DNA from: Plasmodium malariae
Lineage: Eukaryota; Apicomplexa; Aconoidasida; Haemosporida; Plasmodiidae
DNA: 64,000 nt
Direction: 5' to 3'
NCBI RefSeq assembly: GCF_900090045.1
Contig: NC_041782.1
Location: 1,423,001 to 1,487,000 of the forward strand
Below the pieces are notes generated by a model. That model was given only the letters and a program-made list of their open reading frames with translations, searched no databases and was not told the origin of the DNA. This document shows positions 23,762-36,600 of the stretch, piece after piece. The position numbers and the translations under genes were made by a program. The stretch's first letter is position 1; the number at the start of each line of letters is the position of its first letter.

Positions 23762-25908
23762 ATGAAAATGTCAGATGTGTTTTCCATATTTAAGAGAAAA
23801 AGGAACAAAAAAACAAAAATATGTAAAACATCAACTAAAAAAAGCAAGAGAAAAATTTTAATGAACGAGAAGTCTAGAAGGAAGGCTTACGTAACAAATA
23901 TATCAGCCTTGAGTAATGACAATAGCAGCGTTCTGAGGGGAAAAACGTACTACACGAACACAAAGGAAATAGATCTAAACAATAATAATAGCAGTAATAA
24001 TAGAGGCAATAATATTAGTGGATTCAATAACAACAATTTTAGTAATGAATCGAATGTTGTGTTAGATGACTTTCCTAAATTACCCCTAAAGAATATAGAA
24101 TCTTGTGAAGATGTGTACAACATTTTTTATATAAGAGATCAATATATTATAGGAAATAAAAATATTTCAATAAATAATGATCATATAATATTACTAGAGA
24201 CTATATTAGATAAGATAGATACAGCAATAAGTGAGATGTGTTCTGAAGAGAATTACTCTACAAAAAAAATATTAGCAAGTGTACATGAAAAAATTTATAA
24301 TTTATATAACAGTTTTAAAAAAATAAAAAATATACCACCTGAATTATCAAATGCATATGATTGCTTTAAAAGTAATGTTATATTTGTACGGAGTAGACAA
24401 TTTAAAAAAAATTATGTATATGATAATTTAATTAATATATATACTTACTTACGAGATAGTGAATTACAACAAGATAACATAGAGACTATAAATGAACCAT
24501 TGTATATAAATGATAAAGCTATATCTACGGCATCTTTTATTAATAAAAATATGCTCACAGCAAATGAATATATTGAATATTTACCTATGAAATTCAATCC
24601 TCATTTTTTAGAATTAAATAAAATTTCTATATACTATTTATATGAAGAATCGATCAACCATATTATCTGGCAAAAAGCTTTAGACGAGTTAATTGTTGTT
24701 AAAGCTTTGGCAGATATACCATATTTTGACTTATCCGAAGTAGAGGGGTTTGATTTTAAAAAAATGAAATCAGGTCAAAGACAGTGGTATCCTTTATACA
24801 TAGCTAAAGAATTAAGTGAGGAAGGCTTAGCTACTGTCGAATTTCCTTTCTGGTTTTATATTGATAATTTAAAAAATATTTATAAAAAAGAATTTGAGGA
24901 TTTATTTGAACTCACAGACTTACCTAGTCCTTTCTTCTTTGAAATTTCATCCATGTTTTTAGAAAACAATTCATTTAAAAATTCCACGCCCATAGAAACC
25001 ATTGGCCACAGGACACCCTACAAGTATATCCTTAAAGTGGCTGGTATGCACGTACATATAACCAGTGTATGCTTCATCTGGGTGTTAACCCTTCTTTCCC
25101 ACCGTCCGTTGCACACATGTCGATATGTTCTTCTCAACTGTTATTTGTTTACTTAACGTGGAATGTTAAATAATGCAGTACTTACTGCTACGCACTTTTA
25201 CGATCGTAGGGGGCCCAACGAATGGGTCGTCTACTTTGTGTACTGCTGTTTCGGGTTTGTTGGACGTGCTATTTTGCTCGTCATGCTGCTGTACTTGTTT
25301 TGTTCTTGTATTATTTGTTTATTTCAATTTTTTTATTCCTATTTTTTTGTTCGCTTCATTCCTTTGAGTCTCAAGGACCATTTTTGCATACACATATCTG
25401 TGATAAATTTGTGAAAATTATGATGTACACAGTGATATATTGGTGCATTGATGACCAACTAGCTAATTACCCAACTAGCCAAATTTTCTAATTTTTTTTT
25501 TTTTTTTTTATATACATATATATATTTTTTATTTTATTATATATATGTACGCATATATACACATTTTATTTTACATATATGTATGTATGTATGTATGTAT
25601 TTATACATATATATACTTATTTTATTTTCCATATATGTACATTTTATTTTATTTTTATTTCCTGGTCAGGACTTATTCAAGACATAAGGCAAAAGCGCAT
25701 ACACAAAATTATGAACAAGTTTAAAAGCTGTGATATATTCTCGGATATATTAATCATAAACAACATTCAGATATATGAGACGTACTGTGTTAATTATTTA
25801 GCGTCTGTTTTCTTTCAAAGACAGAGTAATACAAATGCAATAAATGAAAATTTCGACGTAAGGAATTATTTGTTTGACCCATTTATTTTTAGCTCCTATA
25901 ATGTGTAG
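23762..25908 (+). CDS. GINS complex subunit PSF3-like protein, two exons
   Basis: Exon 1 is 23762-25043 and exon 2 is 25670-25908. The 626-nt intron (GTATGC...GGTCAG) splits a Gly codon. The product has 506 residues. The C-terminal half resembles GINS PSF3. SGQRQWYPLYIAKEL (from about residue 337) and ATVEFPFWF correspond to the PSF3 segment with LELPLWLARGL and ILSVELP. FELTDLPSPFFFEISSMFL matches the helix before the A-domain end, and GLIQDIRQKRIHKIMNKF (from about 428) matches LLQTFVGRFRRIMDSSQN. Splicing joins VA to GLIQ inside that last helix, which supports the intron. GINS (SLD5-PSF1-PSF2-PSF3) is part of the CMG replicative helicase. The first 100 residues or so form a basic, Asn-rich extension with KRKRNKK-type clusters that could act as a nuclear signal. 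The usual PSF3 is near 200 residues, so this protein is greatly extended. The match was made by eye; PSF2 is the main alternative. Confidence 0.62.
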
Positions 25909-26344
25909 TGGTATGAAGATTATAAATTGGACATGGGTGTGCATGATGGATTAGACAGTGTTTTACCTTTTCATGGAAAAGTTGGGGGGATGCACAAAAT
26001 GGTATGGAAGTGTGTAGCACACACGCTGCGCAACTATAGGTACGTGTATGTGTGTGTATGTATGCATGCTTGGGTATATGTATATGTGTACCATGGACGA
26101 CCCCTTTAATTTTCAACGATTTCATGTTTATTATCAACTCCCCTTTTTGTGTAATAGGGTGTATGTGTGTGTGTGTATTGTTTCAACGCATTTGAAGTAT
26201 CATGTTGTCTGAAGTTCCTGGAAATACAGTTACATCTATAACGACACTTACAATAGCTAATATCACTGCTGTTATAATGCTACTATGTGGCATCTGTTAC
26301 CGTGCTTTATTATTACTACTATTTTATGCTTTCTCTTCTTTTTC

Positions 26345-26378
<34 letters not shown>

Positions 26379-26496
26379 GTATAAACCTTTTTGTTTAATA
26401 AAATATAAACCCCCTTTTTTTTTTTCTTTTTTCTTTTTTCTTTTTTTCTCCTTTGTGCGTTATTTGTTTAGATATTTTTTTTTTATAGTGCAATTA

Positions 26497-26530
<34 letters not shown>

Positions 26531-26809
26531 TTCTTATTTTTATATTTTATCATTTTCATTTCTAATCTTATTTATTTTTCATTTTTTACATCCCCCATCT
26601 TTTACACTCCTCAGCTTTCCCATTTTCCTGTTTAAACGTTGATTTATACAAATCGAATGTGTATTCGTGTGCATGTGCAGGTATGTGTTGTATCCACATG
26701 TACATTTTTTTATTGATACCATTTTTAAGAATACTTTTTTTTAATTGCCTTTACAGTTCATATGTTGCTGATTCTTTAAGAAAAAAAGAAAAAGTAAAAC
26801 AAAAATAAT

Positions 26810-26990
26810 GAGAAATATAAAAAGATACGAGAAATATAAAAAGATACGAGAAGTATAAAAAGATGTGAGAAATATAAAAAGCTATGAGAAATATAAAAAA
26901 CAATGAGAAATAGCAAAATCAATGAGAAATAGCAAAATCAATGAGAAATAGCAAAATCAATGAGAAATAGCAAAATCAATGAGAAGTAAT
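26810..26990. repeat. 19-bp minisatellite, two related families
   Basis: About five copies of GAGAAATATAAAAAGATAC run into four to five copies of GAGAAATAGCAAAATCAAT. They share the first eight bases. Confidence 0.88.
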
Positions 26991-27287
26991 TAAAAAAAAA
27001 ATAATAATAAAATTACGATCTGCACCTTAGCATTCGCTGTACACTGAATAAGTCTGAAATGTGGGTCAACTTTTCATCTTGCACACATGGGCCTTTAAAA
27101 ATTATTCTTATCAAATTTGTTAATGTAATAGCTTTTACCTTCCCAAGCTTACCATAAAATACGCACACACTCATACGCTGTTTTGTAGCAGTTTTTTCAG
27201 CCAAGAGAGGAGCTTAAATAGTTGAAGCGCGTGTTAGCACGAGCTCATAAGTGCGCGATTATAATTATGCATATGCATATATATGTT

Positions 27288-27506
27288 ATATACATATTTA
27301 TACGTACATATTTATACGTACATATTTATACTTACATATTTATACTTACATATTTATACGTACATATATATACGTACATATTTATACGTACATATTTATA
27401 CGTACATATATATACATGCATATTTATACGTACATATTTATACGTACATATTTATACGTACATATATATACATGCATATTTATACGTACATATTTATACA
27501 TACATT
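27288..27506. repeat. 14-bp minisatellite (ACATATTTATACGT)
   Basis: About fifteen copies of a 14-bp unit with TATA, CATG and CTTA variants. Three overlapping plus-strand frames cross it only because the unit lacks stop codons. Confidence 0.9.
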
Positions 27507-28376
27507 CGTTACCTTTCCCTTTAAAAAAGAAGTTCGTACAAAACCATAATTACGAGAACTGCAAGGAATAAGTGCTTACTAAACAAATTTAATTTTTATT
27601 TGTCCTCCAAGCGAACAATACAATTCTCGTATTACGTAAAAGAATTACACAATAATTCTTTACATGTTCATAAAAATTATTACCATATATAAGAGATGTC
27701 TATAAACATGCGAATCGCATGGCTTGCACTGCTTAGGAAGCGCAATGTGGTCTACAAGATGATAATCCGATAGACTAAAGAAGAAAAAATGTACAGAATG
27801 CTACAGATAATGCAAATGATGAGAAATACCTGGTAACAAGATAGTTAACAGGCGCCAAATGGATGGGAAAAAAAAAAAAAAAAAAAATTATTTATAGAAA
27901 TGATGAGTCCTCCTCGGAACAGTAGAATGCCTAGGCAATTAAAACAAAAAATATTAAAAAAAGGAAAAGACTTTCATCCCTTTGGTACTTCGTCCTCTTT
28001 GCCCCTTTGTCCCTTCTTAAGAAATTGAGAAAAAATGTAAAAGTGTACACATGCTACGTATAACGGCTATCGTTATGCGAAAATTTGTCTCTCATTCGAC
28101 TATTCCTTTTGCACGGGAGTATGAAGTTATGTCCAACACTTGTGTAAAAAGGAATGATGGAATTGAAAAATAAGGGTTAATATGAAGTGGAAAAACAATG
28201 GGAATATAAAATGGATTCAGTAAAAGTATGAAAATTGGATTATCAAGCCAACATGTATTTAGTCTTATCATTTTTAAGAAAAAGTTAGAGGTATGTGCGA
28301 ACTTTTTTTTTTTTTTTTCATTTTGAGCTGGTTGTTACTATGTACAATATGGGTATATATATATGGCAAAGGAACA

Positions 28377-28427
28377 AAAAAAAAAAAAAAAAAAAAAAAG
28401 AAAGAAAGAAAGAAAGAAAGAAAGAAA
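28377..28427. repeat. Poly-A followed by (GAAA)n
   Basis: About 22 A residues followed by seven GAAA units. Confidence 0.9.
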
Positions 28428-28693
28428 TATACCATGATAACGTAAAAACTATGTAAAAAAGTACACGCTATTACAAAATGGTTTTCCTATGTGTACGTTT
28501 TTATGTAAAAACGTAAATTTGTGGATGGCGTTTTGTTTCATCTAAATTTGATGGTAAATAATAAAATGTTTATTTTATTTTATTTTATTTTATTTTTTTT
28601 TTATTTTAAATTTTGCACAACTTTGATTTTGAAAATATGACAATAAATTCGCCTAAGGATTTCCTAAACTTTTGTGTACATAATTATATACAC

Positions 28694-28696
<3 letters not shown>

Positions 28697-28732
<36 letters not shown>
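28697..28732. repeat. (TA)n microsatellite
   Basis: AT dinucleotide run of about 36 bases. Confidence 0.95.
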
Positions 28733-28734
<2 letters not shown>

Positions 28735-29045
28735 AATGAATATACATATGAAAGCATTATAAGTATAGATACACCTACTCGTAAACATATATACATATAA
28801 ACACTTACGTACATATATGTGGAAGTATTATATGTGTACATGAGTATAAAAATCAAAAAACGAACGGAAGCAGTAGTTTTCCCTCCAATAAAATAAAAAA
28901 TATATATTATAAATAAGTATATTTGTACTTTTTTAAATTCCTCTTCTACATAATAACACTTTAGAAGTGTGTAATAGAAGGAGGTACCAATATCTCATAT
29001 TTTTTCTCACTATATATATTACATATATATGTACATTATATGTAT

Positions 29046-29270
29046 GTACGTTATATGTATATATGTACGTTAAAAGTATATATGTACGTTAAAAGTATAT
29101 ATGTACGTTAAAAGTATATATGTACGTTAAAAGTATATATGTACGTTAAAAGTATATATGTACGTTAAAAGTATATATGTACGTTAAAAGTATATATGTA
29201 CGTTAAAAGTATATATGTACGTTAAAAGTATATATGTACGTTATATGTATGTATGTACGTTATAAGTATA
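29046..29270. repeat. 19-bp minisatellite (GTACGTTAAAAGTATATAT)
   Basis: Nine exact copies in a row, flanked by variants with TTATATG in place of TTAAAAG. It is very homogeneous. Confidence 0.95.
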
Positions 29271-29547
29271 TATAATTGCCTTCAGTACGTGTACAGGAAA
29301 AAGGAAAATTTTCCTATTTTGTGAAGGTAAAAAAAAAAAAAAAAAGATGTACTTCACTGAACTAATGTACTGAAACGATTATTAAGAAAAAGAAAAAGGA
29401 AAAGAAAATTTACATTTAGAGAGTAAACGTATAAAATTAAAATAGAATTTGCGCGTTTGGAGTACGCATAAAATAAAAATAAAATTTTTGTGGCAAAGTA
29501 TGTACAAAATGAAAAAGAATTTACATGTACGGAGTAAAATTTACTTT

Positions 29548-29550
29548 TAT

Positions 29551-29633
<83 letters not shown>
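29548..29633. repeat. (TA)n microsatellite
   Basis: AT run of about 85 bases with one AAAT interruption. It is among the longest TA tracts in the window. Confidence 0.95.
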
Positions 29634-29771
29634 ATATTATGTACGCAAAATATGCATAATATGCGTTTAATATGTTTATATGCATTTCTTTAAAAGAAAA
29701 TTCATGTTTTCCGTATATATACTTCAATCCCCTTTACTGAGGTACAGTTGCATTATAGCGTTATTACGTTA

Positions 29772-29970
29772 AGTTAATAATTTAATGCGTTAATAAGTTA
29801 GTACGTTAATAAGTTAGTACGTTAATAAGTTAGTACGTTAATAAGTTAGTACGTTAATAAGTTAGTACGTTAATAAGTCAATACATTAATAAGTCAATAC
29901 ATTAATAAGTCAATACATTAATAAGTCAATACATTAATGAGTTAATACGTTAATGAGTTAATACGTTAAT
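29772..29970. repeat. 16-bp minisatellite (AAGTTAGTACGTTAAT), two families
   Basis: About six copies of AAGTTAGTACGTTAAT, then about four of AAGTCAATACATTAAT, then variants with GAGTTAATACGTTAAT. It lies 0.7 kb upstream of the giant gene. Confidence 0.9.
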
Positions 29971-30148
29971 GCATTACTTTTTTTTTTTTTTTTTGAAGAA
30001 AATGAAAATTAAAAAAAAAAAAGTAGGAAAATATTTTTTTTTAAATTAAATGTACAACCATATAAACGTATGACATTAAGTTTATACATGTTTGTATGTA
30101 TATATGTATGTAATGACGATCGAATAGCCAAGCGTATTGCTTTTGCTG

Positions 30149-30149
<1 letters not shown>

Positions 30150-30206
<57 letters not shown>
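30150..30206. repeat. (TA)n microsatellite
   Basis: AT dinucleotide run of about 57 bases in the proximal 5' flank of the giant gene. Confidence 0.95.
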
Positions 30207-30209
<3 letters not shown>

Positions 30210-30555
30210 TAAGTACGTACAAACAAGGAGTTATCTTATCGTGAATGTATGTTTACGTACGTACGTTTTAAGCTGTAAAGGGAAATACGTACTCATGTTT
30301 TTTCCCCGTGTTCTTTTAAAAGAATTGGCAATGGATTGAAGCGACAAATGGGAACGATAAATTGGAGTGATAAATTGAAGTGACAAATTGAATTGACGAA
30401 GCGAATTGACACATTAAAGGGAAACAAAATTGACTACTGAACAGTTGAAAATATTTCTATTTTTTCTCTTTTCATTCATTCGATTATCCCATCACATCGT
30501 ATTGCATCCCTTCTCATTTCTTCATTTCATTCCTTTTTTTTTTTTTTTCTCTCTC

Positions 30556-30590
<35 letters not shown>

Positions 30591-30640
30591 GTAACTTCTT
30601 ATCTCGTGGGTGCATTTACCCTCCCCTTTTTTTTTTTAAA

Positions 30641-33600
30641 ATGCATATAAATATGCAAAAAAAGGATGATAGAGTAATGCAAAACAATAAATTAATTAAT
30701 GAAACTAGCAATGGAAGTATAAAAAATTTTAGTCTAAATCAAAACACGAGTTACACAGAAAGAAGCAGTTCGAAGCAAGAAAATGAATTTACTTTTAGAG
30801 GAAAGTGCGATAACGTAATGATGAGTATGAATGATGAGCAGGAAAGTAGTATAAGGAGGAATGAGGAATGCAAAAAATTATTTCGTCCAGGGTATGTCCT
30901 TAATGGTGATGCACCAATGTATGACGAGCTTATCGGAGATAGGAATAACGAGCACAGTGATGATTACAGTCATAACAGCGGTGCTGCTGTGGATGTTGCT
31001 GCTGATATTGCTGCTGATATTGCTGCTGATATTGCTGCTGATGTTTCTGCTGATATTGCTGCTGATATTGCTGCTGATATTGCTGCTGATGTTTCTGCTG
31101 ATATTGCTGCTGATGTTTCTGCTGATATTGCTGCTGATGTTTCTGCTGATGTTTCTGCTGATGTTGGTATTGGTGATGATGATGGGGGAAACGACATAAA
31201 GGGGAGTGAGGGTCGCTTTCCAAGGAACAGCTTGATTGAATCTCTTTGTATTAATGAGATTCAGAGTGTTGAAGAGGACGATTTGTTTAACGATAGCAAG
31301 TACGCAGATAAAGAATTGCTAATATGTTTGTTAAGAAAAAAATTAAAATTAAAAATAAAAGATTACAATTTAGTTATGGATAGACTTATAAGAACAAAAG
31401 AAGAGTGCAGCAAGAAAAGTAAGCAAATTAAAGAGCTACAAGTTAAATATAATAAAACAGAAAAGGAATGTGTGCATTTGAAAAGTGAAATCGAAAAAAA
31501 TAATTATCAAAAGGATGTACACTTAGACAATTTCTCTTACTATAAAAGTGAGTATGATGATATGAAATTTAAATTACGAAGAATAGAAGAGAAACATAAA
31601 GAAATTTTAGTAAAAAATGAAGAATTATGTAAAGAAGTATATACATTAAAAAATGAGAAAAGTAAATTTGAAAATTGCAAAAATAGCGAAATAGAGAAAT
31701 TAAAAAATCAAAATGAAAAATTGAAAGAAAGATATGAACAAGTCAGAAATGATCATAATATTTTATTAAATAAATATTTACTTACAGAAAAAAAAATATA
31801 TAAAATTGAAAAGGAAAAAAAGGAGGAAATAAATCAATTACAAGATGCTATACAAAAAGGAGAAATGATAAAAACAAATTCTGTTGAAAATTTAAATAAA
31901 GTAAAAGATATACTTTCAAAATCTATGCAAAAAGCAGAAGAAAATATTAAAAAGTTGTTGGAGGTTGAAAAAGATAGAGATGGTCTTAAAATAAAAAATG
32001 AATATCTCTTTAAAAGTATAAATGAGTTAAAATGTAAGGAAGGCAAGTTAAAAAATGCATTAAAAATATTTGAAAAAAAATATAAACAAGTTATTGAAAA
32101 GAATAATGCTATGTTTGCAATAACACATGAGTTTTTAAATCAAAAAAATAGCAAAATTGGTATATACAGAAAAAACTGTGATATAAAACAAGTTTGTCAA
32201 ACGCACAAAATTGATAAGATTGTTTTCGACGATATCAACTGCTTTTCGACATTGTACATGTATGAAATAGTATATTCTTCCTATGCATTAGATTCGGACG
32301 AGTCGGTGGAAGAGGAACACGGGGGTTATGAAGAGGATGAGGAGGAAGAGCCGTGGGAAAGGCAGCGGGTGAAGCAGCGGGGGAGACAGCGAGATAAGGA
32401 AAACGAAATGGAATGGGCATTGGAGAGAAAGAAGAATAAAAGTAGTAGAGAAGAAAATAAATATATAAAGATAAAAAAATCAAAATATAGACGTTTGAAT
32501 TATTTGCTAAATGAAGCCCAGATGAAGATAATTTCCCTTTCTAGGTCATATGCCAATTTTGAAAAGAACTGTGCAAATGTAAAAAATGTATTGTTAAATG
32601 ACGATTTGAATATATATAAAAAGCACTATTATTCGAATCCCGCTAATTTGTTTAATGAGAAGACATATATTGAAAATATACTACAGCAGAAGGTTGAACA
32701 AATCCAAGATATGGAAATCAAATTGAAGGAAAAAGAAAATACTATTCAGAAGCAGAAAGAAAATATATTCAGATTAAACTTAGAAAAAGAGACCTTAATT
32801 AAAGTTATATCTGCTCTTCCAAATTTCTCATCATTTGTACAAATCGATAAAAATAATAAAACTTGCTCTATTGAAAATTTTGTAGAAACCACTGTAAGAG
32901 ATTATCTATACCAACAAATGAAATGTAGTAATATGCTGCTAGAAATTAGTGAAGTAACCCCATCAAATGTAAGCAATAACAATTTGTCTGTAGTGCATAA
33001 GGGGGCAAGGAACGAGAGTATGAATCGAAGTAGTGTTACTTGGCAAACCGAAATCCATCCCTCTGCTGGAAATAAAAGTAATGGAAGTATCGAGGAGCAT
33101 ATGAGTAGTAACTTCGTGAGTGGTAGTGTGAATAGGTTTGATACTAGTAATGCGAATCAGTGTAGTAGGACTAGCTTGAATGATGACAATGCCAATCAAA
33201 ATAACAAGAAGATGATGACCCTCCATCATATGGTGGAGGAAGATCTCGAAAAGGCAATCGTTAGTATAGAAAACAAACAAATGAGTTATTTCCGAAAGAG
33301 CAATTTATTAAATTATATAGACGACTACATGGTAACCCTTGACATATTCGCGCGCATCTCCCAGTACAACGATCAGTTCAAAGTGGAGAACCTATTAGAA
33401 GATGGCTTCACGTTCGTTTTGGAAAATATAAAGGTGCATAGTAATGGTGCAGGAAGTAACAACTTAATTAGTAACAACCCAAGCGGAAACAGTCGAACTG
33501 GTAATGACGAAAGTGGGCATTACCAGTTAAGTACGTACCAAGCGATAGTGGAGGAGCTCGAAAGAAGCAAAAAGAATCAAAGTGACGAGGAGCTGTTGCG

Positions 33601-36600
33601 TCATATTGAAGAAGTGAAGCTGCTGGACAAGTATAAACAATTTTATCATGATCATTTTTTAAATATAAATAATATATTCAACACATTAATAAGTTTCAAC
33701 CTGTACAGTATTATGGACGATAAGTATAAGAATGTATATGAAAGATATTTCAATTTGTTCAACTTGAATTTTAGCAATGTGGAGATTTCGTTTGATCTAT
33801 TACTAAGACGATTTCATCAAATAGTTCGATTATCGAAAAAATATGAAAGAGTGATAATAGAGAAGAATAAGAAAATGGAAGAAATGGATATAAATGAAAT
33901 GGATTTATATAAATGTCGAAAGAAGCTTGAATATGACATAGAAGCAGCTAATAAAGAGAAGGAGAATTTAGGAAAAATGATCGAAAAAAAAGAAGAACAC
34001 ATAAATGTGTTTAATGAAAAATATTTGTTATTACAAAACGAATATGAGGAATGTAAAAACAAAAATATTTTTATTAACGAATTATGTGAAATGCTAAAAA
34101 AAGAAAAGTATAACTTAGAACAAGAGCTATGTGAAAAAGAACAAAAAAATGTTAAACTGAATGACAAGAATAGTGAAATTATAAAATCATATCAAAAGGA
34201 AAAAGATTATTTACATTCATTATTAGAAGAAACGAGAGATAATAATATATTTTTAAAAGAAAAATTAGAAAATATTTTAAATCAAAATGAATCATTGAAA
34301 TATGACTATGACATACGTCTAAATCAATTGAATACATTATGGCTTGAAGAGAAGGAAAATAATAAAAAAATTAGTTTTGATATGAACAATTTGAAGGTAG
34401 AAAATAACAGCCTTGTATTAAAAGTTAATGAATTACAAAATAAAAATAGTTTAGTAAGGAACGAGCTGAGGGAAAGAATAAAACAAATTAACATGTACAG
34501 GAATAGCTTCTCTGTTTCGAAACAGTCAATCGATGGGATTAACAATAATACTGTTAAGAAGATTAATTACAGGATTAACACCACTAGTTATAGTGCTGCC
34601 GGTATCAGCAGTATTAGTGGTATTAGCAGCACTAACAATATTAACGGTGCTGGCGGCATCATTAACTCCAGTGGAAGTAATGAAATTGGTGCAGTGAATG
34701 TTAATGATGATAGTTATATGATGGCGAGCGGTAGCTACGTTCTAGCAGAGGACGAGCGGGAATATCGCATGGAATATGAACTGCTATTGAAAAAATTGAA
34801 GGAAAATATTGCCGACCTGAATGCACAAATTTTGCAATTAAAGGGGGAGAAGGATATACTAATTACGTCGATTGAAACATGGAGATGTTTTAGTGTAAAT
34901 AGTAAAGAAGAAATAAAAAGATTAAAGAAAATATGCAGTGAGCAGTTGGAAAAGCATAAAGAATTTCTTCTTATTAACCAATCGAATGAAGAAAAATTAA
35001 AATATATAAATGATTTACTAAACACAGAGAAGAACAAATATGAAAAGGATGTAAACGAAATTAAGGAAAAATTAAAATTAGAAATAGATAAAGTGAAGGA
35101 AGATTTGAAAGAAAAAATATATGAAATTAAAATATTGCAATATGATAAAGACAATTTAATACAAAAAATAAAATTGATTGAAAATGAAAATAAAGAAGGA
35201 CTAGATATAAAGAAGAAAGAAGAAGAGTATGTTAATCTAATAAAGCATGATAAAGCTACTCTTCAAAAAGAATATTATGATATATTGCAAAAGTATAATA
35301 TGGAAATGGAAAGAAATAAGAAGTTGTCTAACCAAATGGATGTTCTTATTACTAGTCATAAGGAAGAAATAAGGTTGATAAATGAAAAACTAAATACTGT
35401 AAAGAAGGAAAATTTATATCTTAATGAAATAATTCAAAAACAAGTAAATCTAAATGATAATGAACTATTGAAAAGTAGATTAGAACAGTTAGTTCAACAA
35501 AATAAAGATTTGCAAATAGAATTACAACAAAATTTGGAAAAAGAAGAAAAAATAAAATTTGAAAATGTCGAACTGAAGGAAAAATTAAATATAGAAAAGG
35601 AAAAATTAACACAACAACAAACGTATATTGTACAGTTAAAGTCAAATTTAACGGATCCGAATATAGTAGACAAGAATGATGATTTTATTACTAGTCTTAA
35701 GTGTAGTTTAGAAAAATCGAGAAGAGAATTACAAAGTATAACGGATCAATTTGAAAAACTGCAGTTGAATGAACAGAAAAATATTATGCGAGTGCAGTTG
35801 CTAGAAGACAAATTGGCACATAAGGAAATAGAAAAGAAAAAATTAGAAGAGATGATAGAAAATAAGAACACAGATGATATAATTCAATATAATAAAATAA
35901 AAACAGACTTAGATATATTAGTAGAGGAAAATAGAATATTGCTAATGCGTAAACAAGAGTATGAAGAGCAAATTGAGCAGTTGAAAAGGGAAAACGATTT
36001 GTTTGTAGCTACCAAAAATAATGATATGAATATTATTGAAAGGGACAAGTTAAAGGAGCAAGTATCACAACATTTAGTCAAGATTAATGAAAAGGAAAAA
36101 ACAATAATTAATCTGAACTTTCAAATAAAAAAGCTAAATAATGAAATTGACGAAATGAAGAAAAAATTTAATATGGATGTTAATAATTCCATTGTAGGGA
36201 ATGTTAACCCAGAGATATTGGAACAGCAGCAGATGTATAATGATAGTAATAATTATGCAGATCGTCCTCCAAATGAACAGCAAAATGTTTCATTAGAAAT
36301 ATATAAATACATCAATGAAAATATAGATCTAACTGCTGAACTGGAAAATAAATACGATGTTATTGAAAAGTGCAAAGACGAAATAAAAGTTAAGAATGAT
36401 GAAATAGATAAACTAAATAAAGATATTTCAATTTTGTCAAAGAGATGTAATCAATTTGAAGAGTCCCTTATCATTATGGAAAAACATAAATTAAATATGA
36501 AGAATCATATAAAGGAAAAGGATGAAATTATCGAAAATTTAAAGAAAAAGTGCAATAATAAAGTGGACGACTTACTCTTTAGTAATAACTACTCAACAAA

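Larger units (their letters stand above)
25909..30640. other. Intergenic: PSF3 3' flank to giant-gene 5' flank
   Basis: 4.7 kb between two plus-strand genes. It holds long poly-T runs (26351-26378, 26500-26528), five tandem arrays, three (TA)n runs and a poly-A followed by (GAAA)n at 28377-28427. Two blocks of ordinary complexity lie at about 27005-27250 and 27541-28300, on both sides of the 14-bp array. The first has a 63-codon minus-strand frame ending near 27013, whose only internal ATG is not near its start. The second contains an ATAACG...CGTTAT hairpin at about 28059-28075. Neither matches an RNA or protein I know. Confidence 0.6.

Noticed and set aside
27841..27900. C/D-box snoRNA suggested by ATGATGA at about 27816 and 27899
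   Set aside because: No CTGA D box at a fitting distance and no terminal stem. ATGATGA is common by chance here.
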